From positions 1,511,719 to 1,575,718 of the forward strand of contig NZ_JADYWW010000001.1 in NCBI RefSeq assembly GCF_015864575.1: a stretch of DNA of 64,000 nt, given 5' to 3'. Origin of the DNA: Salinibacterium sp. SWN248. GTDB taxonomy: Bacteria; Actinomycetota; Actinomycetes; Actinomycetales; Microbacteriaceae. The position numbers and the translations under genes were made by a program. The notes under the pieces are model-generated. The model saw only the letters and a program-made list of their open reading frames with translations, made no database searches and was not told the DNA's origin. Shown here piece after piece: positions 37,201 through 45,511 of the stretch; position 1 is the stretch's first letter, and each line of letters starts with the position of its first letter.

Positions 37201-37212
37201 GAAGCGAGGTAA

Positions 37213-37923
37213 ATGGTGGACCAAACAGAAGCACTGCGTGTGGTGGGCGATGAGTACTTCGCGTCGCCTTTCAAAAAAGCTGGCTTAGACGGAAAAACTG
37301 TGCAGGCACGCCTGGTGCGCGACCCCAACAACCGGCACGACAGAAACGCTGTCGGTGTTCATGTCGGCAAGCATCAAGTCGGGTTTCTATCCTCAACCCG
37401 AGCCCAAAAAGTCGCCAAATGGATAGACGCTGCCGGGGGAGTATTCGAAACAACTTTGACGCACCGCGGTGGCGGCGCTGACGTACTCGTGCCGGCCGAA
37501 TGGGTCTACGTTCCCCGCAAAGGTCGCATCAACGTTCAGCAAACCACCAAACATCAGGAAGCGTTAGCTGAGCTGGGCGTTGGCAGCCATAAATGCAAAG
37601 TTGTCCGTAACGGCGAGCACATCCATGTCGAAGTAGGTGGTGTTCTCATTGGCAAGCTCTACCCGAACCAGCTCGACGAGGCCACGTTGCAGCGGGTCGA
37701 CCACAATCGTCAACAAGACCTTCTTGTAGCAGAATCCGACCACCGCAAAGGTCTCTACGCCACAATCATCACCCCGGCTCCTAAGGCACCTAGACCGCCT
37801 ACTCTCCACGTTCCGCTGCCAGCCACAGCACCAGCAGAGCCAGCGCCCCCGACAGCAACAGGTTCACCGGCAGCACCTGTGCTAGGAATCAAAGGCTTCA
37901 TCAAGTCTCTGTTCGGTAAGTAG
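37213..37923 (+). CDS. HIRAN domain-containing protein
   Basis: 236 aa. The N-terminal ~90 residues match the HIRAN fold: LRVVGDEYFASPFKKAGLDG, then QARLVRDPNNRHDRNAVGVH and HQVGFLSSTRAQKVA. HIRAN domains bind DNA 3' ends or ssDNA in eukaryotic HLTF and occur alone or with nucleases in bacteria. The middle (110-190) is unrecognised; the C-terminus is a Pro/Ala-rich linker ending in GIKGFIKSLFGK. ATG 37213 overlaps the recombinase remnant by none. Its last 23 bases overlap the convergent gene. Confidence 0.78.
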   Translation: MVDQTEALRVVGDEYFASPFKKAGLDGKTVQARLVRDPNNRHDRNAVGVHVGKHQVGFLSSTRAQKVAKWIDAAGGVFETTLTHRGGGADVLVPAEWVYVPRKGRINVQQTTKHQEALAELGVGSHKCKVVRNGEHIHVEVGGVLIGKLYPNQLDEATLQRVDHNRQQDLLVAESDHRKGLYATIITPAPKAPRPPTLHVPLPATAPAEPAPPTATGSPAAPVLGIKGFIKSLFGK

Positions 37924-38308
37924 CGCGACGACCTCCAGAAGCAGTCGAAGCAGTTTCTGACAGATCAGAACCGACCTGAGTGTCACGACCGATGATGCTG
38001 CCGGCCTCATACCGGGCAACAGCAATGTGCTTCGATTCGAACAGCTCCGGCACGTCTTCGACGAGCTCCACAGCGCGAGCAGCAACCGTCTGCGCAAGAT
38101 GCAACGCTGACTGCTCCACACCGGTCTCATCCGGGGCAATAAACCAGTGGGTGAGTCCCTCATCATCGCGCCGCGTCACCAGCACAGTTCCGTCTGGAGC
38201 TGACGCCGCAAAAGTTGCTGCCCGCTGATCCGTTGTTGTCGCATTCGGGTCGATCGTTCCGGTGCGGGCAAGCCGCCAAACACGAGGTGCTGCCAGTAGC
38301 TTGCTCAC
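37901..38308 (-). CDS. Hypothetical protein, possibly a truncated fragment
   Basis: 135 aa from GTG 38308 (VSKLLAAPRVWRLARTGTID), chosen because AAGG lies 9-12 bases upstream on the minus strand; the open frame runs up to 38,428. Soluble, acidic, with HWFIAPDETGVEQSALHLAQ and a low-complexity tail ending RRATYRTET. It could be the start of a longer conjugation-type protein cut off at 37,901, since the tail overlaps the HIRAN gene; no domain is recognised. Confidence 0.45.
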   Translation of the reverse strand: MSKLLAAPRVWRLARTGTIDPNATTTDQRAATFAASAPDGTVLVTRRDDEGLTHWFIAPDETGVEQSALHLAQTVAARAVELVEDVPELFESKHIAVARYEAGSIIGRDTQVGSDLSETASTASGGRRATYRTET

Positions 38309-39483
38309 AACAAAATGCCTTCCCGAAGTCCGACGAAGCACTGGTTGCGCCTCACTGCAAAGACATGCGGCGAAAGCGTCGCCGAAACTGGCAGCCGGCC
38401 CAACATTTTCGTCCCGTAAATCGCCCAAGCCGTTAGCCGCCGACGGCCGAGCCTCGCTCCGTAATCTGTGCTCCGCCCTGCGATCTAACTCCGGGCCACG
38501 TCACGTTGCGTTCTCGTACCTCACCAAGACTTCGCTTCGCTCAGTCGCCCCGGCGGCTCTCCGGTTCGCTGCGCTCACTCGTCGTGGCCCGCCTCCGGGG
38601 CTGCACTCCAGAGCTGTGCCGCCCTGGGGGCGTCCCATCTCTTCCGTGCGCTCTCTCCAAGCCCGCTGTTGGTTTCCGCATCCGCTCCAACCTCAGTGGC
38701 CTTTCCGTTCGCCGGTGGCTGGGTGTGACCTCTACGCCAAGTGACCGGTCTGGTGGCGTCACACACCAACTGTGGTGTCTCACCTGGTCTCGGGCCCCGT
38801 CACGTGTCGGTACGCATACGCTGCGTCAACGAAGCGGAACCTCGGACCTCCAACGCCACCACTGCCGAAGGCTGCCCCCGGCAGGGAAACCCCACCGAAG
38901 AACCGTCACGGATACGGACAGGAAACGGCTCGTTGCGGGAAGGAAACTTGGGGAGCCCACAGAACAGGTTGGGGCCCATGTGAAAGAACACAGACCGGTG
39001 AACCCCCAGCAGACACCACGAAGCGAAACGACCAACATGACGATGCACGGGCGAAGCCCGGCGAACGAAGAGAGCCCCCAGAGGACACCACGGGAACATC
39101 ACGGACCACGAACAGAAGCACAGGGGCGAAGCCCCGGCGAACGAAGAGAGCCACAAGCAACTCAGGCATCAGACGCACAACCTCGACATCACCGCGAACC
39201 TGAACGGTTCACGGCAACATCTCGTTGCACGCCCGCTGCCCTCGCCGAAACACTTGCGCAGCAAGAAAAGGAAACACATCGCAGCACAACGAATGGCATC
39301 ACGGAGTCACGCGAGGCGCCCCGGCGCCGAGCTCTTAACATCGTCGCCTCCAACGCACAGTCACAGATCGGCTCGGCATCGGCTACCGCCGCGAGGAATT
39401 TGCTCCGACAGTCCGCCTGCGCACAAGTAATCCATGAGGGCCGCTAGAGACAAGCGGAATTTGTCAAAGCTTCGGCACAGTCA
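38309..39483. other. ORF-poor, hairpin-rich island segment (possible replication/transfer origin)
   Basis: About 1.2 kb without a convincing gene. The 313-codon open frame at 38506-39447 and others are Arg/Pro/Ser-rich and lack ribosome sites. Many short dyads are present, including two near-identical units at 39,048-39,076 and 39,123-39,152, each starting with a GGGC-GAA-GCCC mini-hairpin. Such ORF-poor, hairpin-rich stretches are typical of plasmid or ICE origins; this is inference. Confidence 0.45.
39048..39152. repeat. Direct repeats with GGGCGAAGCCC mini-hairpins
   Basis: Two copies of a ~29-bp unit (39048-39076 and 39123-39152): GGGCGAAGCCC then GGCGAACGAAGAGAGCC. Copy two has a G-C pair more in the stem. 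The core GCGAAGC is the exceptionally stable DNA mini-hairpin known from phage and plasmid replication origins. Confidence 0.7.
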
Positions 39484-39900
39484 ATGTCGGGGGGAACGCT
39501 TACGGTCGCAGTTGAGAGGGGACTAAACCGCAGCTTCCCTACAATCCAAGTGAGGTCACCATTGGGTGAGGACGAAACTCCCGAAGACGAAAAGCTTCTT
39601 CCGGATAACTTGGACCAGGATTCAGACGGCCTAGTTGCGCTGTCCAACGGCATCTTGACGAATGTGCACAATTCCCGGCTATGCGAGGGCACGTATTGTT
39701 GGGTGCATAAGCCCTCTAGTCACCACATGGCGACGTGGCCAATCAGGTGGCGCTCCAACCGGAGTGTGGCACATCGGCTTTGCATACATGGTTTCGGGCA
39801 TCCCGATCCTGACGACGTCAACTTCAACGTGCGCGCTGGCAGGAATGTGAACGCGCACCGATGCGATGGTTGTTGCGTTGACCTTGCTCGTGTCGCCTAG
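39484..39900 (+). CDS. Conserved actinobacterial protein, Cys/His-rich, unknown function
   Basis: 138 aa. The core NSRLCEGTYCWVHKPSSHHM, then ATWPIRWRSNRSVAHRLCIH and GFGHPDPDDVNF, resembles a small family I recall from actinobacterial hypotheticals ending HGVGHPDPD. The Cys/His spacing suggests metal binding. ATG 39484. The last ~8 codons lie in a fragment that matches the neighbouring 40,105-40,833 gene, so the native C-terminus may have been changed by a rearrangement. Confidence 0.6.
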   Translation: MSGGTLTVAVERGLNRSFPTIQVRSPLGEDETPEDEKLLPDNLDQDSDGLVALSNGILTNVHNSRLCEGTYCWVHKPSSHHMATWPIRWRSNRSVAHRLCIHGFGHPDPDDVNFNVRAGRNVNAHRCDGCCVDLARVA

Positions 39901-40018
39901 CCTCGATTGCAGCTTCAAGTTGCACGCTCGTGCGCACCCGGCCTGGTCGCCGTTCCGTTGCTCATCTCTTCGATCAGGTCCTGCGGTGTAATTCCGAGAC
40001 CCGATCAGCGTTTTCGAA
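39873..40018 (-). pseudogene. Duplicated fragment of the 40,105-40,833 gene
   Basis: Roughly 146 bp closely resembling 40,330-40,475: both carry TCTCGATTGCAG-like, GTTGCACGCTC, CTCATCTC or CCATCTC, TCGAT(C/T)AGGT and AATTCCGAGACC blocks in the same order and strand. In the intact gene this codes for the NPYSGLGIPPQYLIEEMGNA region. The copy has no start or open frame. The rest of the gap to 40,104 holds nothing else visible. Confidence 0.75.
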
Positions 40019-40104
40019 ATTCCTAAGTATGCTCCGGCGTTGACCTGACCTTCTCGAACTTTCGATGGGCCTCAATCGGCCGTCCATTGCAGCGTGTGGC
40101 TTGG

Positions 40105-40833
40105 TTAGAGTTCCTCATCATCGCTTGTGGCGTTGTGCGTGTTTTCGAGTAGTGCGTGTGCTTTGGCTGACGAAATAGAAAAGGCTGCCGCAATTGCTAG
40201 AAGTGCGACGACGATTCCTCCACTAATTGCGAGACGTCGATTCAGCTCGCCCTGCGTGGATGCGACTATCGCTTCGGCAACCAACTGCAATTCGCCCGCC
40301 GACTTAGCATCCTCCACCAAACTCTGATGCGTGTCTTGACCCTGCTCGTTGTCGCGCTGTCTCGATTGCAGATTTTCCGTTGCACGCTCATGTGCACCGG
40401 CGCTTGTCGCCGTTGCGTTGCCCATCTCCTCGATTAGGTACTGCGGGGGAATTCCGAGACCAGAGTAGGGGTTTCGGGCTATCTTTCCCTGAAGCGCAAG
40501 CGCCTCCACTGCGGAGTCAAAAGCGAAAGCTGCTCTGGACTGAGCAGAACTTAGCGAGAGCAACGTCGCGGCTTCTCGGGTGATAGCTCTGTCCAGCGCG
40601 TCTTGTGCTTCAGCCGCCGCTTCGCGACTCTGATGGAGGTCGGCGAGGTCTGATTCGTGCGTCCGCTCGGTGAGAGCCGCGACTTCTTGGGCGCTATCCA
40701 AACTTCCTACTTGTTGAAAGGTCCAGACTGCGCATAGCGTCACCGCGAGGACAAGAACGATCCAAGCGACCATGGATGTGTAGCGCGCTCGACGTACGTA
40801 AGGATGACGTGGTTTCAATCGAGTAATGGTCAT
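40105..40833 (-). CDS. Hypothetical protein with two TM helices and a long helical middle
   Basis: 242 aa. TM1 at about 21-41 (MVAWIVLVLAVTLCAVWTF), TM2 at about 202-222 (ISGGIVVALLAIAAAFSIS). Between them ~155 residues of Ala/Glu/Gln-rich, probably coiled-coil sequence containing the motif NPYSGLGIPPQYLIEE; the tail is acidic. This resembles a periplasmic/extracytoplasmic sensor layout but no domain is recognised. A degenerate copy of its middle part lies just downstream. Confidence 0.65.
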   Translation of the reverse strand: MTITRLKPRHPYVRRARYTSMVAWIVLVLAVTLCAVWTFQQVGSLDSAQEVAALTERTHESDLADLHQSREAAAEAQDALDRAITREAATLLSLSSAQSRAAFAFDSAVEALALQGKIARNPYSGLGIPPQYLIEEMGNATATSAGAHERATENLQSRQRDNEQGQDTHQSLVEDAKSAGELQLVAEAIVASTQGELNRRLAISGGIVVALLAIAAAFSISSAKAHALLENTHNATSDDEEL

Positions 40834-41065
40834 CCGTTTACCCTAAGCGGGACAATGATGACGGCTGACATCGTCCGATAGATCGCCGTAATTTTGATCG
40901 AGTTCCTGTCGCTCCTGGTCGTCGCCGCGATCATTTCGATGAAGAGCCCGGCCCCAGTTTGCGGCTCATCGGAGAAGCTGTGCTTTCGCCGCTGCGGGCG
41001 TGTTCAGGCGGCGTTCCCGATATGACAAGGTGGGGCGGAACATCCATACCGCGAAGGAGCTTCGA

Positions 41066-41941
41066 GTGAGCGCAACCTGTCCTAATGGCCATCAAAGCTC
41101 CGATGGGTCTCTGTTCTGCAATGTTTGTGGTTCGTCGATCGCTGCGGCGGAAACTGAAGAGAGCTCGGACACGAAGGAACCTGCAGAGATGGGGGAGAAC
41201 TTCGGGTCGATGCTGGATAACAAGCCTATTGACCGATTAGCGAGCCCGGATGTCAAACGGTTACCGCTGTGGGCGAAAATCGTCGTCCCGGTCGGCGTTG
41301 GGGTGATTGCGCTGGGCTTCGCAGTGGGAGGGGAGCCTCTGCGGTATGACCCTTTACAGGTTGAGTACCTAGACGCGACTAGTGATTCAGTGACGCATTC
41401 AGGCGTAGCTCCCGAAATAACTAATGTGAGTCCCGAGGGGATCGCAGGGTTCGACATCGACTGGGTCTCAAATAGTGATGCACAGGGCTGGCAAATTCAA
41501 TATTCCGTCGATCACGGCGAGACGTGGATAGACGAGACTAGTGAGGGCATGATCGGAGAAGATGCCGCGCGCTATGCCGGGTCGGATATCACTTGGTACG
41601 ACCGCTCGGATCCAGGTGGAACCGAGCTGGTCATACGACTACGGATGGCCTTCGGCTCAGAAACAGTTACTCCTTGGGCGGAAGCGGGCCCCTTTCGGAC
41701 TGCGGGCTCCATTAGCCCTGCTTGTCTGGACGGTTTCCGAACCGCCATCGATGAAGCTGAAGCAGGTTCAGGTGACAGCGAGCTAAGACGAACTCTCGAT
41801 ATCTGCGAAGATCGCGACGAATGGATTCTCGCGGCGCAGATGCTGCCACGTGCGATGGGGGTGACTAGCTCGACGGCGTCGGAGGCCGCGTCGACCTTCG
41901 CAATCATCTGCGAGATCTATCCCGGTCAGGTGTGCACCTAA
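41066..41941 (+). CDS. Zinc-ribbon, single-TM protein of unknown function (RLPLWA motif)
   Basis: 291 aa. Start GTG 41066, chosen for AAGGAG at 41,054-41,059. The N-terminus is a zinc-ribbon (CPNGHQSSDGSLFCNVCG). Then come an acidic linker, a juxtamembrane KRLPLWAKIVVP and a TM helix (about 73-95). The outer domain has an immunoglobulin/fibronectin-like look (GFDIDWVSNSDAQGWQIQYS, GETWIDETSEG), and the C-terminal ~60 residues are helical with paired Cys (ACLDGF, DICEDRDEW, IICEIYPGQVC). Function unknown; a partner of the similar protein at 36,234-36,761 is possible. Confidence 0.68.
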   Translation: MSATCPNGHQSSDGSLFCNVCGSSIAAAETEESSDTKEPAEMGENFGSMLDNKPIDRLASPDVKRLPLWAKIVVPVGVGVIALGFAVGGEPLRYDPLQVEYLDATSDSVTHSGVAPEITNVSPEGIAGFDIDWVSNSDAQGWQIQYSVDHGETWIDETSEGMIGEDAARYAGSDITWYDRSDPGGTELVIRLRMAFGSETVTPWAEAGPFRTAGSISPACLDGFRTAIDEAEAGSGDSELRRTLDICEDRDEWILAAQMLPRAMGVTSSTASEAASTFAIICEIYPGQVCT

Positions 41942-42316
41942 GTCGAAGGTAAACGGCCGGTGCGTTGTAGCCGTCGAATACGTCATTTATCGCTCAGCCA
42001 GAGGACTCGACGGGTATTGCGTTGATCAGCCATTGTGAGTTCGGTCAAGCGGTCGCGAGCATTGATGCAGGTGTTCTTATTCGGTCACCGCGGCGGCATC
42101 TCTAGTTAGGCTTGTGCACGAAAGCTCGGATATCGGTGAACCGTCGAGAACGCTGCGTCAGCGTATGGAGGACGAGCGTCAGTTCCCTGCTGCCGTGTCC
42201 TTTTAGTTGTTGCCCCGCGGTGGTGTCCACCTGCGGGGGCGACGGGTACGGCTATGTACGCCCGCAGCGCGGTGTTTGTCTGACGACAATGCGGCAGCTT
42301 CCGATATGGTCAACGC
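41942..42316. other. 375-bp intergenic stretch, nothing assignable
   Basis: No gene, terminator or clear promoter was recognised here. It should contain the promoter of the DUF262/DUF1524 gene. Confidence 0.5.
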
Positions 42317-44170
42317 GTGCAAGCAAATACGTACCCGTTGAGTCAGATTCTGCTACCCGATCGCCGTTATTTGATTCCGACGTTCCAACGAGACTATGAA
42401 TGGACTCAGGAAGGTCAATGGGAACTTCTATTTGAAGACCTCGCAGCGACCGCGGATCGGCTTCTTGATGCGCGGTCTAGCGGGGAAGTTGGTCACGCAC
42501 TCCTAGCGAAAGAAGCGCTCGTCTCCCCGCACTTCCTCGGAGCGATCGTCGTCGCGCCTGTCCTTTCGGCGACGGGCGGGATCACGCTGCGGTCCGTCAT
42601 CGATGGTCAGCAGCGACTAACGACGACACAGCTGCTAATACGCGGAGTTCTCGATGTTTTGACTTCCGAGGATTCTGTGAAGCAGCACCAACTCCGAGAG
42701 ATGCTCTATAACAAGCCGTATCTCGTTGCGAAGCCCGAAGAGAAGTACAAACTTTGGCCACGACGAAACGACCGAGCAGTGTGGCCTACAGCGGTAGAGG
42801 ACGTCGTTCCAGACTACGTCTCGGAGGACCACCTTTATTTCAGCGCCCGCGCATACTTCGCGGAGAGCGCGCGTGGATATGTATCCGAGGGCGGCCAAGT
42901 GGCTTCGGAACGGATGGATGCGCTTGCAGATGCGCTCTCCACGCTGTTGAAGCTTGTCGTTATTGATCTCGAAGAGAACGATGATGCGCAAGTCATTTTC
43001 GAGGTTCTAAATGGCAGGCAATCGCCTTTGGCAGCGATCGACCTCGTGAAGAACCTTCTTTTCCTTCGAGGGGAGCTTGCCGAGGACGACGTCGAGACCC
43101 TGTACGACAAATATTGGGCGCATTTTGATGATGAATGGTGGAAAGAAGAGGTCGGCAGGGGCCACGCGGCACGAGGCCGTCGTGACGTTCTACTTTCAGT
43201 CTGGCTAACAGCCGAGACGGCTAGAGAAGCGAGTGTTGGCCACTTATATGGGGAAGCCCGTGCGTACCTAAATGACGGTCCTAGCACGGAAGAAGTTCTT
43301 AAGTCGCTGGCGGCATATTCGACCGCTTACGAAGCAATTTATTCTCATGTAGAAGTTTTAGATGACAGCCTCAAGACAGCATATGATCGGATTCGAAAAC
43401 TCGAAGTTGCGACAGCGGTTCCTCTGCTTTCGTGGCTGCGCACGCTCCCTGAAAGCTCGATGTGCAACGCAGATCACGTCCGTGCAGTGCGCGCAGTGGA
43501 ATCCTGGGCGCTTCGAAGGGCATTTCTTGGGCTTCAGACGCGAGGGTACGGAATGCACTTGGTTCGTACGCTCAGCGAGGCAAAGTCTGCTTACGACGCA
43601 GGCGGGGATATCGCAAACGCGGTGATCGTTTCTCTCCAACGCGGCGCGCTTGGCTGGCCCACGGACAGAGACGTCGCCGATGCGTTCCTCCATAATCGCT
43701 ATTACCGCGTAATTGGCCAGCCGCGGATAGCGCTGCTGTTGTCTGCGATTGATGCACACGTAAGAGCGAATGACCCCCATCAACCGGACGCCAAAATCGA
43801 CTATTCCAACCTTCAGATCGAACATGTAATGCCTCAATCTTGGGAGCAAAATTGGCCAATTACCGTGGACGGAAGAGTTGTTGAGGGAGACGAAGATGAT
43901 CCGGTTTGGCAGACGGCCAGTGACGTCCGCAGACGCGCGGTCAACCGTCTCGGAAATCTAACGCTAGTTACTGGTTCGTTTAACAGGCGACTTTCGCATG
44001 GGGCCTGGCAGTCCAAACGACCCGAGTTTTCGAGACAGAATACCCTTGTGATAAATTTCCCAATCGCCAACACGGACTCTTGGGACGAGAGCCACATTGA
44101 CCGTCGCGCCGCAGATCTTGCACGGATTGCAATCGAGATCTGGCCATCTCCCGAGGCGTTGGGATCCTAG
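42317..44170 (+). CDS. DUF262/DUF1524 protein (GmrSD-like type IV restriction family)
   Basis: 617 aa. The N-terminal DUF262 (ParB-like NTPase fold) shows YLIPTFQRDYEWTQEGQWEL and the hallmark VIDGQQRLTTTQLLI (about 96). The C-terminal DUF1524 HNH-type nuclease has NLQIEHVMPQSWEQNW (about 504) with the catalytic His, followed by VNRLGNLTLVTGSFN. All motifs look intact. Single-chain GmrSD homologues cut modified (glucosylated) phage DNA in an NTP-dependent way; that role is inferred. GTG start without a clear ribosome site. Composition is clearly AT-richer than the chromosome around it. Confidence 0.88.
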   Translation: MQANTYPLSQILLPDRRYLIPTFQRDYEWTQEGQWELLFEDLAATADRLLDARSSGEVGHALLAKEALVSPHFLGAIVVAPVLSATGGITLRSVIDGQQRLTTTQLLIRGVLDVLTSEDSVKQHQLREMLYNKPYLVAKPEEKYKLWPRRNDRAVWPTAVEDVVPDYVSEDHLYFSARAYFAESARGYVSEGGQVASERMDALADALSTLLKLVVIDLEENDDAQVIFEVLNGRQSPLAAIDLVKNLLFLRGELAEDDVETLYDKYWAHFDDEWWKEEVGRGHAARGRRDVLLSVWLTAETAREASVGHLYGEARAYLNDGPSTEEVLKSLAAYSTAYEAIYSHVEVLDDSLKTAYDRIRKLEVATAVPLLSWLRTLPESSMCNADHVRAVRAVESWALRRAFLGLQTRGYGMHLVRTLSEAKSAYDAGGDIANAVIVSLQRGALGWPTDRDVADAFLHNRYYRVIGQPRIALLLSAIDAHVRANDPHQPDAKIDYSNLQIEHVMPQSWEQNWPITVDGRVVEGDEDDPVWQTASDVRRRAVNRLGNLTLVTGSFNRRLSHGAWQSKRPEFSRQNTLVINFPIANTDSWDESHIDRRAADLARIAIEIWPSPEALGS

Positions 44171-44463
44171 CCAAAGTTCGGCCTCGTCGCGACGACAGAT
44201 GCGGGCCATGCGAAGCCTCGCTGCGCAGGGGTCAGCAATTGTTAGGTTCGCGACAACGCCCGAGGCGGCGCTACCAAGACCACTAAGTTGCGTCAGCACT
44301 AGTTTTTGGCTCAGGGACTTCGCCTCCCGGAAAAGGGGATCACACGGCCTCAAGATTTGTGGTGTCACTGGTGAGCACTAGGTTTGGGAAGCGCTAGACG
44401 TGCACGGTCAATATATTTGCTTGCCGAATCTTTGGTCCATCAATCCGGCGCGGACCCCCTGTC

Positions 44464-45390
44464 GTGAACCGGTGCGATCACTCGGCAGCGTCGCTCCTTG
44501 CTGCGACCAACAAACACTGCCCCTTTATCGGTGAATCTTGTCTAAAGACTCATCAACGATGGGACTGTCTCAGGTGTTTGCACGGTAAAGCCCATCACGA
44601 CTGGACCGGTGATCTGCGGCCCGATTCGGCTATACGCAGCCGACAACCGGATCTTAGGGGATGTTGCGGACAAGGCGTTTGGCCCCGGTAGGCGCGTAGT
44701 ACCGGGGGCGGCAGACCATTGCAGAAGCGCGCAGGACGAGCACGTCTACGATCGCCGTCTTCGGAAAGAAGTGGGGCGGAGAGCTACGTTTACCCCAAAA
44801 GAACGGACAGGTGCATATTGGGCGGATTGGGTGTTGGCTAACCTGGATGCCTCTGGGCAGTTAAAGGAATTCGTCGCCTTCGAAGTGCAGACGATCGATA
44901 CCACTGGCAGCTATCGTGATAGCCGCGATGGGCTTATAACCGATGGTCGCGAAGTAGTTCGTTCAACAGTCGGCTTGAATTTTGAAAATGTGAGCAAGAG
45001 AATCTTGCCGCAACTCATTTACAAGGGCCAGATTCTTCAACGAGAAAGTCTTTGTCGACGGGGGTTATTTTTCGTTTGTCCCATACCTGTTTACGAACGA
45101 ATCATGCGGCGACTTGGGGGGAAGAAGCCGCACTAATTCGCTATCCCCTCCAGCCTTCCTCCATCACGTTCATGGCGTACGACCACGAAGATGCGCCGTT
45201 CCGCGATGGCGAAACGGTGCCCTTGGAAATCAGAACAGATCATTCGACCACTGTTTACAAACTTCAAGAGGCATTCAAAAATGTGACCTTTCCCGATGCA
45301 GATGTATGCATAACGGCGATCTCTTCGGCGCTCGCCTCTGAGAGCTCAACCGCTCAGGCCCTTGCGGAATCTGAGGGCCAGCCTGACTGA
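44464..45390 (+). pseudogene. NotI-family restriction endonuclease, two frameshifts
   Basis: Three frames join into one NotI-like protein. Frame 1 from GTG 44464 has NKHCPFIGESCLK, half of the NotI iron finger. After a shift between 44,545 and 44,575, frame 2 gives SGVCTVKPITTGPVICGPIR, completing the finger, then ADWVLANLD and FEVQTIDTTGSYR, matching the D...ExQ nuclease core. At the G6 run 45,116-45,121 the frame returns to 1; one extra G restores it, giving EEAALIRYPLQPSSITFMAY to 45,390. N-terminal homology (RIFGPSIRRG) may start near 44,420. No methyltransferase partner is present. Either a dead gene or sequence errors. Confidence 0.78.
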
Positions 45391-45511
45391 TTTCAGTTTC
45401 GTAGAGCAGCCCAAGTCTCGTAAACGGGACTTGGTACTCGGCCGCATTGTTCTATTTGCCAGATGAAGTTCGCGGAGCGACCCGATGTGGATATCTGGAA
45501 TCGGTGCATAG

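Noticed and set aside
38506-39447. 313-codon plus-strand frame in the hairpin-rich island segment
   Set aside because: Arg/Pro/Ser/Thr-rich low-complexity translation, no ribosome site, several competing open frames in the same stretch.
38309-39483. CRISPR array suggested by the GGGCGAAGCCC repeats
   Set aside because: Only two repeat units, with unequal context, no regular spacers and no cas genes.
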